Part shown: positions 26,329 to 35,643 of the stretch, in pieces
Layout: each line of letters starts with the position of its first letter
Position numbering within the stretch: the stretch's first letter is position 1
Source: Algoriphagus marincola DSM 16067
Lineage (GTDB): Bacteria; Bacteroidota; Bacteroidia; Cytophagales; Cyclobacteriaceae
Length of the DNA: 64,000 nt
Direction of reading: 5' to 3'
NCBI RefSeq assembly: GCF_000429405.1
Contig: NZ_AUBU01000001.1
Coordinates: forward strand, 257,321 to 321,320
Notes under the pieces: model-generated
Told to the model about the DNA's origin: nothing
Databases searched by the model: none
Seen by the model: the letters and a program-made list of their open reading frames with translations, nothing else
Translations under genes and position numbers: made by a program

Positions 26329-27237
26329 ATGCAAGAAATCTTAGTCTTGGATTCTGTGGCAGAAGCCCATCAGTTCTTGGGTCTTCCCAAACCTAGCCAT
26401 CCATTGGTATCGGTGATTCGCACGACTGATATGCACTTTAAGCAGCTGACAGAAAGCGTGAGATTACGAATCGACCTGTTCCAGATTTGGATGAAGGAAG
26501 GAGCTGATTGTGAATTTGGGTATGGCAGAAGTACCTATGACTTCAAGGAAGGAACTTTAGCTTTTATCAAGGCAGGGCAGGTGATTACAGCCGACAGCCA
26601 TGAATTTAACCCAAAGCCAGATAATTACCTGCTTTTGTTTCACCCTGATCTTATTCGAAAGAGTGCACTAGGTGAAAATATAAAAGAGTATGGCTTTTTT
26701 GACTATGAAACCGATGAGGCGCTTCACGTCTCGGAGGCAGAGCAAAAAGCTCTGTTGGATATTATTCAAAAAATCGAATGGGAAATCCAACATCCAATCG
26801 ACCGTCATAGTCAACGGTTAATCGTCAATAGTATTGAGCTGTTTTTGGATTACGCTTTGCGGTATTACGACCGACAGTTTTTTGTGCGGACCAATAGGAA
26901 TCAGGAAATTGTCGGAAGGGTTGAAAAACTGCTACAAAAGTTCTTTGAGTCCGATGATTTAATAGGAAAAGGGCTGCCGACAGTCAAGTATTTAGGAGAA
27001 AATCTGAATATGTCACCTAGCTATTTGAGTGATATGCTTCGAAAAGAGACTGGTCGAAATGCACAGGAGTTTATCCATCATGCCCTTCTGGAGAAAGCAA
27101 AAAATCAACTGCTTGGATCAACTGATCCGATTTCTCAAATAGCATACGATCTTGGATTCGAATATCCGCAGCATTTCAGTAAATTATTTAAAAGTAAAAC
27201 AGGATTGACACCCCTGGAGTATAGAAATCAAAATTAG
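26329..27237 (+). CDS. AraC family transcriptional regulator
   Basis: A 302-aa regulator. The N-terminal 180 residues form the ligand-binding cupin-like half (for example EGTLAFIKAGQVITADSHEF). The C-terminal two-helix-turn-helix DNA-binding domain covers about 215-302, with LGENLNMSPSYLSDMLRKET and ISQIAYDLGFEYPQHFSKLFK followed by the conserved GLTPLEYR end. It follows the SDR gene by one base and precedes the metallo-hydrolase gene by four, so the three probably form an operon whose expression it controls (inference). Confidence 0.93.
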   Translation: MQEILVLDSVAEAHQFLGLPKPSHPLVSVIRTTDMHFKQLTESVRLRIDLFQIWMKEGADCEFGYGRSTYDFKEGTLAFIKAGQVITADSHEFNPKPDNYLLLFHPDLIRKSALGENIKEYGFFDYETDEALHVSEAEQKALLDIIQKIEWEIQHPIDRHSQRLIVNSIELFLDYALRYYDRQFFVRTNRNQEIVGRVEKLLQKFFESDDLIGKGLPTVKYLGENLNMSPSYLSDMLRKETGRNAQEFIHHALLEKAKNQLLGSTDPISQIAYDLGFEYPQHFSKLFKSKTGLTPLEYRNQN

Positions 27238-27241
27238 GAAT

Positions 27242-28282
27242 ATGCCCTTTCATCAATTTGGCGGTAAGGTGACCTCCGGCTTAGAAGATCATTACGGAAA
27301 ATCTGAAAACTGGAAAAACGGGCGGTTTCAAAACTTGCAGCCGACTAATTTGGGAATCGACCTGAAGGACTTTCCGAAGGTACTGGTCCAGCAGTTCAAA
27401 GGAAGGTCCGAAAGACAGCCCAACCGTCAGATTCCGATGGAATCCTTTGATAAAGCAAAGTTTATGGAGAAGGCTGGAAGAGCACGCTTTGCTTGGTACG
27501 GACATTCCGCCATCTTACTCCGAATGAGTGGAATGACGATTTTTATTGATCCGATGATGGGACCGGATGCTTCACCGATTGCTCCATTTCAGACCAAGCG
27601 ATTTTCGGATGGAACCTTGGACATGATCGATGATCTGCCGGAGATAGACTTGCTGATGATGACGCATGATCACTATGATCATTTGGATCTGGAGAGCATT
27701 CGGAAACTCAAAGCTAAGACCAAGCGCTATGCGGTGGCTTTGGGAGTGAAAAGGCACCTGGTGAAATGGGGAGTAGATGCAGATTTGATCGATGAATTTG
27801 ACTGGTGGCAGGATAGGATGATTGGTCCCATCCAAGTCACTTTTACTCCGACCAGGCATTTTTCGGGAAGAGGGCTGACGGATCGGGCTCAGACGCTCTG
27901 GGGTGGTTGGGTTTTTCAAAGTTCAGATGAATCCATTTGGTTTAGCGGGGACGGAGGCTTTGGTGATCATTTTGAAGAGATCGGTCGACGATTTGGCGGC
28001 TTTGACTTTGCCTTTATGGAATGTGGTCAATACAATGAGCATTGGCGTCAGTTGCATTTGTTCCCTGATGAATCGGTCATTGCATCCCAGAAGGGCCTCG
28101 CTAAAAAGATCATGCCTGTTCACTGGGCCGGCTTTACGCTAGCACCTCATCACTGGAAAGAACCCGTAGAGCTTTTTGTCCAAAAGGCAAGGGAATTAGA
28201 AGTGGATTTTATCATTCCTCAGATAGGTCAGGTGAGATCTATCTTAGATACAGATTGGGAAGAATGGTGGCTTGAATATTGA
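27242..28282 (+). CDS. MBL-fold metallo-hydrolase (UlaG / NAPE-PLD-like)
   Basis: A 346-aa cytoplasmic hydrolase. The metallo-beta-lactamase core shows AWYGHSAILLRM, IDPMMGPDA, THDHYDHLD (His142, His144, Asp146, His147), TPTRHFSGRGLTD, and IWFSGDGGFGDHF with the bridging Asp, then MPVHWAGF. The NAPE-PLD/RomA-like group cleaves phosphodiester bonds of N-acyl-phospholipids, but bacterial members are mostly uncharacterised. It directly follows the AraC regulator. Confidence 0.88.
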   Translation: MPFHQFGGKVTSGLEDHYGKSENWKNGRFQNLQPTNLGIDLKDFPKVLVQQFKGRSERQPNRQIPMESFDKAKFMEKAGRARFAWYGHSAILLRMSGMTIFIDPMMGPDASPIAPFQTKRFSDGTLDMIDDLPEIDLLMMTHDHYDHLDLESIRKLKAKTKRYAVALGVKRHLVKWGVDADLIDEFDWWQDRMIGPIQVTFTPTRHFSGRGLTDRAQTLWGGWVFQSSDESIWFSGDGGFGDHFEEIGRRFGGFDFAFMECGQYNEHWRQLHLFPDESVIASQKGLAKKIMPVHWAGFTLAPHHWKEPVELFVQKARELEVDFIIPQIGQVRSILDTDWEEWWLEY

Positions 28283-28387
28283 ATCTTAAGAAGGGCATTC
28301 TTATCTTCAGTCAAAAAAGTTGATTTCTGATTTACAGCCAATAAATAAAATAATTAATACGGCCTGGGATGAGTTTAGAGGTTTAAA

Positions 28388-28460
28388 ATCTGGAAACTTC
28401 GCCTGCCAGCCGTGGCTGGATCTTCAGGCTTCCGACTTCCAGCCTGTTAAGCTATGAAAA
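28388..28460. repeat. CTTC-rich degenerate intergenic sequence with hairpin
   Basis: This 226-base gap has no gene. It contains CCAGCC-GT-GGCTGG, a perfect six-base stem, then GGCTTCCGACTTCCAGCC words. A related stretch (GGCTTCGGTCTTCGGTCATC, then CTTCCAACCAGTCAAGC) lies at 38731-38770, downstream of guaD. Function unknown; it resembles the degenerate word-repeats in other gaps of this window. Confidence 0.35.
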
Positions 28461-28507
28461 GAGGAATCTGGCTTTATTCTGGATAGTTATAATAAATAAT
28501 TTCAGCG

Positions 28508-28858
28508 ATGACCCTTTCATACCTCCGAGATTTTTGCCTTTCAAAACCCGGTACGTCAGAGGATACCCCTTTTGATGCCAATACACTTTGCTTTCGAGTG
28601 GGAGGGAAAATATTTGCGATCACAGATTTGGAAGTGTTCGAATACATCAATTTGAAGTGTGACCCGGAGCGATCGGCCGAGTTGCGGGAGAAGTTTGAGG
28701 GCATCACTCCAGGCTATCACATGAATAAGAAATGGTGGAACTCAGTTTCGGTACTCGGAAATGTACCCGATCAGCTAATTTTGGATTTGGTAGATCATTC
28801 CTATGAGTTGATCTTTGCCTCACTTCCCAAAAAGCTTCAAACCAAAATCCGTCCATGA
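28508..28858 (+). CDS. MmcQ/YjbR family protein
   Basis: A 116-aa protein of the MmcQ/YjbR family (double-wing, CyaY-like DNA-binding fold). Marks: LRDFCLSKPGTSEDTPFD at the N-terminus, the FRVGGKIFAI strand, NLKCDPERSAELREKFEGI, GYHMNKKWWNSV with the conserved HxNKxHW-like block, and the DLVDHSYELIFASLPKK end. The family is common but of unknown function. Its TGA overlaps the ATG of the ABC ATPase gene (ATGA), so the two are coupled. Confidence 0.9.
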   Translation: MTLSYLRDFCLSKPGTSEDTPFDANTLCFRVGGKIFAITDLEVFEYINLKCDPERSAELREKFEGITPGYHMNKKWWNSVSVLGNVPDQLILDLVDHSYELIFASLPKKLQTKIRP

Positions 28859-29814
28859 GTTTTTTTTCTATCCAAAAAATCCGGAAATCTTACCCCGATC
28901 AAACAGCCCTTCACGATTTTTCACTTGAAATTCAGAAAGGAAGCCTTTTGTCCATTGTAGGCGAAAGTGGGTCTGGCAAATCTACTTTACTTCGGATCTT
29001 GGCGGGGCTGGAAAAGCAAGATTCTGGATCGGTCTATTTGAATGGGGAGAAAATTCTCAATCCAAGTGAAAAATTAGTAGCAGGGTATGACGAGATCAAG
29101 CTGATTCATCAGGATTATCATTTGTACCCCAATAGTACTGTGGAAGAGAATATTGCTCGACCGCTCCTCCTTTATGATAAAAAATACGCCCAGGAGCGCG
29201 TTAAGACTTTACTGAAGCAGTTTCGGCTAAATAAACTAGCAGATCGATTTCCAAGACAACTTTCCGGTGGACAGCAGCAAAAAGTAGCTATTGCCGCAGC
29301 TTTGGCTATCGAACCTGAGGTTTTGCTTTTGGATGAGCCCTTTTCCTCCTTGGATACAATTCAGACTCATCAACTGATAGGCGAACTGGCTGAGAGCTTC
29401 AAAGAAGCCCAAACCACAGTCATATTTGTCACCCATGATTTGGATGATGCGCTGCGCTTGACTGATGATTTGTTGATTTTGCAAAAAGGAAAAATCGTGC
29501 AGCAAGGAAGTTCTCAGGAGCTTTGCGAGCAACCCAAAAGCAGATATATCGCCCGACTTTTTTCTCCTATCAATGCCATTCCCGATACTGATAATTGTTT
29601 TATTCGACCCACGGATGTCAAATTGCGGACAAAAGGAGGACTACTTGCCCATGTTGTCGATTCTCGGTATTTGATTCATTTCAATTCACTTCAAATCAGA
29701 CTAAAAGAAAGCGGATTGATTTGGGAAGTCGATGATCCGCAGCGGAGATTTCAAATTGGGGATCGAGTCTATGTGAGTTGGGATAAAGAAAAGGAACTTC
29801 ATTTAGCCAGATAA
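28855..29814 (+). CDS. ABC transporter ATP-binding protein with TOBE-like tail
   Basis: A 319-aa ATPase. Walker A GESGSGKST is near residue 38, the Q-loop in IKLIHQDYHLYP, the signature LSGGQQQKVAIAAAL, Walker B LLLDEPFSSLD, and the H-loop VTHDLDDAL. Residues from about 245 form a small beta-rich TOBE-like domain (FIRPTDVKLRTKGG...). This layout is that of importer ATPases of the PotA/CysA/FbpC type. No permease or binding protein is adjacent; it is coupled only to the MmcQ-like gene. Substrate unknown. Confidence 0.9.
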   Translation: MSFFSIQKIRKSYPDQTALHDFSLEIQKGSLLSIVGESGSGKSTLLRILAGLEKQDSGSVYLNGEKILNPSEKLVAGYDEIKLIHQDYHLYPNSTVEENIARPLLLYDKKYAQERVKTLLKQFRLNKLADRFPRQLSGGQQQKVAIAAALAIEPEVLLLDEPFSSLDTIQTHQLIGELAESFKEAQTTVIFVTHDLDDALRLTDDLLILQKGKIVQQGSSQELCEQPKSRYIARLFSPINAIPDTDNCFIRPTDVKLRTKGGLLAHVVDSRYLIHFNSLQIRLKESGLIWEVDDPQRRFQIGDRVYVSWDKEKELHLAR

Positions 29815-29817
29815 AAT

Positions 29818-29848
29818 AAGAGGCTTTCTGGATCAGGAAGCCTCTTTT
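29818..29848. terminator. Bidirectional terminator between the ABC ATPase and slyD-like genes
   Basis: AAGAGGCTT (29818-29826) and AAGCCTCTT (29838-29846) form a perfect nine-base stem followed by T-runs on the plus strand and A-to-T on the minus strand. Confidence 0.8.
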
Positions 29849-29852
29849 GATT

Positions 29853-30380
29853 TTAACTGTGTGATTCGCCAGCAGCTCCATGCACATGTCCGTGGTCTAG
29901 TTCTTCCTGAGTTGCTTCACGCACTTCCAGGACTTTTCCCTCAAAGTGTAAGTCGAAACCCACCAATGGATGGTTGAAGTCAAGCAATAAGCTTTCACCG
30001 AGATCTTTTAGGACTTTTGCCTGCATAGGGTGCCCATTTTCATCCATCAAGGGCAGGAATTCGCCTTCTTTTAGCATACTTTCCTCAAAACCTCTTTCCT
30101 TGGAAAACTGCTCCTTGGGCAAGTTGATCAATAGCTCATCGTCCGCCTCTCCGTATGCCTCGGCCACTTTGAGCACAAACTCGAAGGAGTCTCCCTCTTT
30201 CTTTCCGGATAGGTACTCCTCAAATTTTTCAGGCAAACCGCTTTGTCCAAACAAGAAATAAAAAGGATCGTCCTCATCCCGGACTTCTACACTGAATGGC
30301 ACAGACTCGATTTCATCTTCGATTTTGCTGACTTTGAGTTCGTAGGTCAGACCCACGACGGCTTGGTTTTCGATATTCAT
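29853..30380 (-). CDS. slyD: FKBP-type peptidyl-prolyl isomerase, SlyD-like
   Basis: A 175-aa cytoplasmic isomerase/chaperone. It shows the SlyD order: short FKBP strand (VVGLTYELKV), the FLFGQSGLPEKFEEYLSGKKEGD segment of the FKBP half, an inserted flap with AEAYGEADDELLINLPKEQF, return to FKBP (HPLVGFDLHFEGKVLEVREAT), and a short His-rich tail (HGHVHG...) that could bind nickel or zinc. Three bases separate it from the upstream methyltransferase gene, so they are probably one operon with the YfhO gene. Confidence 0.9.
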   Translation of the reverse strand: MNIENQAVVGLTYELKVSKIEDEIESVPFSVEVRDEDDPFYFLFGQSGLPEKFEEYLSGKKEGDSFEFVLKVAEAYGEADDELLINLPKEQFSKERGFEESMLKEGEFLPLMDENGHPMQAKVLKDLGESLLLDFNHPLVGFDLHFEGKVLEVREATQEELDHGHVHGAAGESHS

Positions 30381-30383
30381 AGA

Positions 30384-31106
30384 TTAATTGATTAAGCCGT
30401 ATTTCAGGCGGATTCGAATTCGTTCTTTTAATATGTCCCACTTGGGTAGTGGAGTAGATTTTCCCAGCGGTTTGGAGGATCGGAAGATAAAATACTGGTA
30501 ATCTTTTTCTTCAAAAAAGACCGAGTAGGTTTCCATTTTTTCCAAATAAAACCCTGCGTTATTCAGGCTCTTGATAAGATCCCCTGAGTCCAGGGGTTGG
30601 TCGATCACCTGTAGCTTTTCAGGTTCATGGTCAATCATCCACTGCAGGTATCGTGGAGCGGGAATGTGTACAAAGACCACAGAGTCCTGATGTGCGTGTT
30701 TTTGGATTTTTTGAAAAAGTGCCTGATGCTGATCCACGGGGATATGCTCCAGCACATCCGGAAATACAAAGAAATCAAATTGCTGATCAACCTTGTCAAA
30801 GTCCGACATATCCGACACCTCGAAACTTAGATTTTGCTGACTTTTCCAGATTTTCTTTGCCTTGCTGATGCTTTCGGGAGAAATATCGACTGCCAATACT
30901 TTTCCTTTGGGTACCTGTCTCGCTAGAAGAGATGACACTGTGCCGATCCCACAGCCAACCTCCAAGACATGATGATCAGAGCGTAATCCTGCCGCCATTA
31001 CCTTGTCGAGTATGGATAGGTGGCGGGAATTGATCCCCGTCTTTTCCTGCTTGTCAGCGAATTGATCGTAAAAGCTGACTACTTTATCTTCATTGGCTGG
31101 ATTCAT
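30384..31106 (-). CDS. Class I SAM-dependent methyltransferase
   Basis: A 240-aa protein with the SAM-binding loop VLEVGCGIGTVSSLLA near residue 46, an acidic strand end VLAVDIS, and DFFVFPDVLEHIP as motif IV. This is the UbiG/COQ5-like fold; the substrate is not readable. Its start overlaps the 3' end of the YfhO gene by 17 bases and it precedes the SlyD-like gene by three bases. In Bacteroidota such genes are often next to polysaccharide or glycolipid synthesis genes, so a glycan substrate is possible. Confidence 0.85.
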   Translation of the reverse strand: MNPANEDKVVSFYDQFADKQEKTGINSRHLSILDKVMAAGLRSDHHVLEVGCGIGTVSSLLARQVPKGKVLAVDISPESISKAKKIWKSQQNLSFEVSDMSDFDKVDQQFDFFVFPDVLEHIPVDQHQALFQKIQKHAHQDSVVFVHIPAPRYLQWMIDHEPEKLQVIDQPLDSGDLIKSLNNAGFYLEKMETYSVFFEEKDYQYFIFRSSKPLGKSTPLPKWDILKERIRIRLKYGLIN

Positions 31107-33507
31107 TCTCTTGCTTGTATGTGATGAAAATTCCTGCCAAAAGGCTGGCCAAAATCAAATATTGGAAAATGATCATGGGAGTCTTGGTGGCATAGTAGTT
31201 GGATGGCTCAAAGGTGAAAACTACTTCATGACTTCCAGTCGGTACTTCCAAACCTCTCAGTAAGTAATTGACACGCAAAATATCCTGCTCCGCTCCGTCA
31301 ATGGTCGCCTTCCAGCCTTTGGGATAGTGAATCTCCGAAAAAACCACCAAACCTGCTTTTTCCATTGCTACGGAATAGCGTAGTTCGTTCGGGCTTTGCG
31401 AAGCTAATGTAACACTTCCTGAACCCGCAGCGATATCTCCAAATTCCTCGGTGTTGACCGTAGCTTGAGTTTGGGTGTCAATTTCTCCGATTTCGGTAAT
31501 CTCTTCCTCATTGCTTTGAACGGGAACGATCTCCGAAGGGATCCAAGCAGCACCATTGGCAGCAGGATTTTCAAAAACCGAGTTAGCATCTTGTCCGGCG
31601 ATTAGGTATTTTGTATTCAGCATATTGATGACTGAGATACCCTCCCAGTCAAAATTCCCCTCCTGCGCTTTGCTGACAAAATCCTGAATTTCGGACTGAA
31701 GCTGATAGTCGATCAGATCCTGATAGCGTCTAAGCTTTGCTCCATGATAGCCCCCAAGGCTGTAAAAACGGTAGCTTGTACGGGCACCCTGAGTCAAACC
31801 TTCGGTCAAACTCAAAACCCGGAAATAATCTGAGTCCTGAGCAATTTCCTTTTCTGCGGGAGTTTCAGCGAAGTATTGTCTGGACGGGTTTGCTTGAAAA
31901 GATTCCGAATTGAGGTACTGTCGATTGACGGAAATCAAATCCACGGCAATCAGTACAATCAGTCCGCCTCCCAAAACCAAATCAGAAATTTTCCCTTTCA
32001 GTTTCAAAAAGACCAATGCGACTCCTGCGATGATAAAACCAAAACTTTTCCAGGCCGAAGCAGAAAGCATGGCTTTTCGATCTGTTCGCATAGCTGAGGC
32101 AAGCCATTCTGGAAGATTGGTATCGACAGGGGCCTCAAATCTGAAAAATGCCCCGGAGGCAACAGCGAGAATAAAGGTCAGTCCAGCAACAATCCCTCCT
32201 GCGAGGTAAAGAGGCTTCAATTCTCCCTTTTGAATCAATCGGTCCAAGGAAATCATTCCCAAAACCGGAATGGCAAAAAGCGTCACTCCCAATGCCATGG
32301 AGACGGCCCGGAATTTATTGTATCCGGGTAAAATATCGAAAAGCGCATAATTGAACCAAGCCAGGTTTTTACCCCAACTAAGGAGAAGGGAAAAGATGAT
32401 AATCGCTCCAAAGGTGTACAAACTCTCTTTTGGCGCAGCCCAAATCCCCAGAATGGCCAGGAAGACCAAAATGGCTCCTCCGTAGATCGGGCCACCTGTG
32501 AAAGCCTGATCGCCCCAATAGGTGGGAGCTTTTTTGACAAAGCCATTGATTTGTGCAGCATCGATTCCATTGGCGCGTAGGGCCTTTTCCGAAGCGGAGT
32601 TATCAGGCAACGGTGTTTGGCTGCCTCCTCCGTAGAAATCCGGAATCAAGAGTGTCAGGGTTTCCAGTTTTCCATTGGACCAAGAAAAGGCATATTCCCG
32701 ATCCAGGCCGCTGGATTCTGTCTCTAAAGTAGCTTGTCCACGAGTAGAGTAGGGGCTGTATTCCAAGGCCGTGGCTAGCCTTCCTATATTTCCACCCACT
32801 GCTAAGAGAGCTCCGAGAGTCAAAAAGGCCAGGATTTTTCCCAGATCCGCTATTCCATCTTTTTTCCAATGGAAAATCAATCGGACTAGCACATAAATCA
32901 CCGAAACAATCAGCGTGTAATAGGTAATCTGTAAGTGATTGAATTTAAGTTGAAGAAGAAGTCCCAAGGCCAAGAGGGCCGCTCCTAGGATTCGTTTTCG
33001 CTCAAATGCTAAATGAATACCCGCAAGAATCAGCGGAATCAAGCATACAGCCCAGATTTTGGCATTGTGACCCGCTTCCAAAGAAAGGAGATTGAAGGTG
33101 TTGAAAGCAAAGGCAATGGCTCCTGCGATGGCAAAGATGGGACGTACCCGAAAACTCAACAGTAAAATGTACATGGCCAGCATGCCAAAAAACAGCCCGT
33201 TGATAGGATGGGGTAGCCCAAGAGTCAACACCTTCACCAAAGCATTGGTAATATCGCCCGGAAACTCCAGACTGATGAAATAGGCTGGCATTCCTCCAAA
33301 CATGGAATTGGTCCAAAGCGCCTGCTCACCGGTTTTTTCACGGTAATCCAGTACTTCCTTGGCTGAGCCTTCCCACTGTAGGATATCCCCCTGAAAGATG
33401 ACTTTTCCATCAAATATCAAGGGGGAAAAGTAAAAGACGATCAAGAGATAAAATATGGCAACTCCCAGCAGATGGGGAAGTAGGTCTTTTTGAAAATTCA
33501 GCTTCAT
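31090..33507 (-). CDS. YfhO family multi-pass membrane protein
   Basis: An 805-aa inner-membrane protein with about 12 to 14 hydrophobic helices over the first 530 residues, an extracytoplasmic region and a last helix near the C-terminus (YLILASLLAGIFITY). The N-terminal YFSPLIFDGKVIFQGDILQW and FGGMPAY segments are hallmarks of the YfhO family, distant relatives of GT-C glycosyltransferases (B. subtilis YfhO glycosylates lipoteichoic acid). It probably transfers sugars from a lipid carrier at the outer face of the membrane (inference). It is the first gene of the operon with the methyltransferase and SlyD-like genes. Confidence 0.88.
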   Translation of the reverse strand: MKLNFQKDLLPHLLGVAIFYLLIVFYFSPLIFDGKVIFQGDILQWEGSAKEVLDYREKTGEQALWTNSMFGGMPAYFISLEFPGDITNALVKVLTLGLPHPINGLFFGMLAMYILLLSFRVRPIFAIAGAIAFAFNTFNLLSLEAGHNAKIWAVCLIPLILAGIHLAFERKRILGAALLALGLLLQLKFNHLQITYYTLIVSVIYVLVRLIFHWKKDGIADLGKILAFLTLGALLAVGGNIGRLATALEYSPYSTRGQATLETESSGLDREYAFSWSNGKLETLTLLIPDFYGGGSQTPLPDNSASEKALRANGIDAAQINGFVKKAPTYWGDQAFTGGPIYGGAILVFLAILGIWAAPKESLYTFGAIIIFSLLLSWGKNLAWFNYALFDILPGYNKFRAVSMALGVTLFAIPVLGMISLDRLIQKGELKPLYLAGGIVAGLTFILAVASGAFFRFEAPVDTNLPEWLASAMRTDRKAMLSASAWKSFGFIIAGVALVFLKLKGKISDLVLGGGLIVLIAVDLISVNRQYLNSESFQANPSRQYFAETPAEKEIAQDSDYFRVLSLTEGLTQGARTSYRFYSLGGYHGAKLRRYQDLIDYQLQSEIQDFVSKAQEGNFDWEGISVINMLNTKYLIAGQDANSVFENPAANGAAWIPSEIVPVQSNEEEITEIGEIDTQTQATVNTEEFGDIAAGSGSVTLASQSPNELRYSVAMEKAGLVVFSEIHYPKGWKATIDGAEQDILRVNYLLRGLEVPTGSHEVVFTFEPSNYYATKTPMIIFQYLILASLLAGIFITYKQENESSQ

Positions 33508-33652
33508 GCAGAAATTACGTTCGGGATTGAAACAAAGGCTGCAAATTAGGAATTAATAGTCAAATCGTTGGTCTGAAAGATGGGATTCGGGTCCTTTAAG
33601 CTTTCTTACAGGCGCTAAAATCATTACTTTTGCAGCAAATCGAAAAAATCAC

Positions 33653-34990
33653 ATGTTTGATAATTTAAGTTCGAAACTAGACCGGGCCTTCAAAACCCTG
33701 AAAGGAACCGGGAAAATCACCGAAATCAACGTCGCCACTACCGTCAAAGAGATTCGCAGAGCTTTGATCGATGCTGACGTCAACTATAAAGTGGCCAAAG
33801 AAGTCACTGATAAAATCAAAACCGAAGCGCTGGGTAGGGATGTCTTGATCTCCGTTTCTCCAGGGCAGCTTTTGGTGAAAATCACCCAAGAAGAGCTTAC
33901 CAAGCTCATGGGAGGTACGAAGGCCGATATTAAACTCAGCGGAGAGCCCGCAGTAGTTTTGATCTCCGGTTTGCAGGGATCGGGTAAAACCACCTTCACC
34001 GGTAAACTGGGAAGCTATCTGAAAAAGCAAGGCCGTCAAGTCCTCTTGGTTGCCTGTGATATCTATCGCCCGGCTGCGATTGATCAGTTGAAAGTACTGG
34101 GCGAGCAGATCGGCGTGGAGGTCTATGCGGAGCCTGAGAATAAGAATGCGCTGGAAATCGCCAACAATGCGATTGCCTATGCGAAGAAGACCGGGAAAAA
34201 GACGGTCATCGTTGATACCGCGGGTCGCTTGGCAGTGGATGAGCAAATGATGAATGAGATCGAGGCGCTGAAAAAAGCCTTGAATCCTTCGGAAACACTT
34301 TTTGTGGTGGACTCCATGACCGGTCAGGATGCTGTAAATACAGCCCGGACTTTCGATGAGCTATTGGATTTTGACGGAGTAGTCTTGACCAAGTTGGACG
34401 GAGATACCCGAGGTGGTGCAGCCATTTCGATCCGCCACGTGGTCGAAAAGCCGATCAAGTTTATCTCTACGGGAGAGAAAATGGAGAATCTCGATGTCTT
34501 CCATCCCGACAGGATGGCTCAGCGAATTCTTGGAATGGGCGATGTTATCTCCCTTGTGGAGCGTGCGCAGCAATCTTTCGATGAAGATGAAGCCAAGCGA
34601 ATCAATGCAAAGATCCGAAAGAATAACTTTGACTTTGAAGACTTTCTTTCCCAACTGGAGCAGGTCAAAAAGATGGGAAATATCAAGGACCTGATGGGAA
34701 TGATCCCAGGAATGGGCAAGGCGATGAAGGGATTGGATATCGATGATGATTCCTTCAAGCCTATCGAAGCTATCATTCGCAGTATGACTCCTTACGAGCG
34801 CCAAAACCCTGATGTCCTGGATGGAAGCCGTAGAAAGCGTATAGCCAATGGCTCAGGAAGATCCATCACCGAGGTAAATAATCTGATGAAGCAATTCTCC
34901 GATATGCGGAAGATGATGAAGCAGATGAATAAAATGGGTGGCGCCAAAGCTGCCATGGGTAAATTGATGCCCGGAATGGGAAGAAGGTAG
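33653..34990 (+). CDS. ffh: Signal recognition particle protein Ffh
   Basis: A 445-aa GTPase that binds signal sequences and the SRP RNA and delivers ribosomes to FtsY. The N domain is followed by the G domain: GLQGSGKTTFTGKLG, DIYRPAAIDQL, VDTAGRLAVDE and TKLDGDTRGGAA. The Met-rich M domain (residues from about 325; MKQMNKMGG, GKLMPGMGRR) ends the protein. Length and order are normal. It is monocistronic, divergent from the YfhO operon, and followed by a hairpin terminator that recurs 617 bases further on. Confidence 0.97.
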   Translation: MFDNLSSKLDRAFKTLKGTGKITEINVATTVKEIRRALIDADVNYKVAKEVTDKIKTEALGRDVLISVSPGQLLVKITQEELTKLMGGTKADIKLSGEPAVVLISGLQGSGKTTFTGKLGSYLKKQGRQVLLVACDIYRPAAIDQLKVLGEQIGVEVYAEPENKNALEIANNAIAYAKKTGKKTVIVDTAGRLAVDEQMMNEIEALKKALNPSETLFVVDSMTGQDAVNTARTFDELLDFDGVVLTKLDGDTRGGAAISIRHVVEKPIKFISTGEKMENLDVFHPDRMAQRILGMGDVISLVERAQQSFDEDEAKRINAKIRKNNFDFEDFLSQLEQVKKMGNIKDLMGMIPGMGKAMKGLDIDDDSFKPIEAIIRSMTPYERQNPDVLDGSRRKRIANGSGRSITEVNNLMKQFSDMRKMMKQMNKMGGAKAAMGKLMPGMGRR

Positions 34991-35026
34991 TCCGTTAAGA
35001 ATAAAGTATTTGGAATTTAGAATGAG

Positions 35027-35053
35027 CCCGGTCTGAAAGGATCGGGTTTTTTT
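35027..35053 (+). terminator. ffh terminator, copy 1
   Basis: CCCGGTCT (35027-35034), a GAAA loop and GGATCGGG form an eight-base stem with two wobble pairs, followed by seven T. The same 20 bases plus T-run recur at 35644. Confidence 0.8.
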
Positions 35054-35111
35054 GTAAAAAAATTGATGAGGCTTTGATTTAATAGTTTTAATTTAAGTCT
35101 TCTTGAGTTCA

Positions 35112-35453
35112 ATGAATCTAAAAGTCACAACATTTTTATCTTTCTGTCTGGGCTTATTTGCATGTTCGCCAGATTCCTGTAAAAAAATAGTCCCTGATTT
35201 CGATTTAAATCAAGTTTATGAACAGAAAATGGATTTTAGCAATTGTAATCTGGGCTACGTTCATTATCAAAATATTCGGATTTCAGGAGACTTTGAAGGA
35301 GTTGCATACCTTGCCGGTTTTTTCAAAATAGAAGGAAATGGAGCCTATGACACGCTGATCCGATCCGATTATTATTCGGATAGTTATATCTTTCGGTATG
35401 AACCAGAAGGTGAAGTTATCGGTGATTTGCAATTTGAGGTATGGTTGGAATAG
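35112..35453 (+). CDS. Small lipoprotein of unknown function
   Basis: The ATG at 35112 gives 113 aa with a lipoprotein signal (MNLKVTTFLSFCLGLFACS; lipobox Cys18). The mature part contains paired Cys residues (CSPDSC, then FSNCNLGYVHY), short beta-like stretches and many aromatic residues, and no motif I recognise. A TTG nine bases upstream is a less likely start. The gene sits alone between two identical terminator copies, which suggests it arrived as a small insertion downstream of ffh. Confidence 0.65.
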   Translation: MNLKVTTFLSFCLGLFACSPDSCKKIVPDFDLNQVYEQKMDFSNCNLGYVHYQNIRISGDFEGVAYLAGFFKIEGNGAYDTLIRSDYYSDSYIFRYEPEGEVIGDLQFEVWLE

Positions 35454-35643
35454 GATCAATAATTCAAGGTCAAAGGTTGGCATTGAGGACACCCTGATCA
35501 CGAATTGAGATCAATATAGTACTACCTTCCATTATACCATTTCAAGTGAGGAGGAGGAAATGTTGAATTGGATGTTTGTGTTGGGTATTCCTTTTCACCC
35601 TTGTGATTTGAAAATTATCCGAATTATTATAAATCAATTTAAA

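Noticed and set aside
33677..34246. 189-aa open frame antisense to ffh
   Set aside because: It lies wholly inside the well-supported ffh gene, shows no domain and has the composition expected from reverse reading of a conserved gene.
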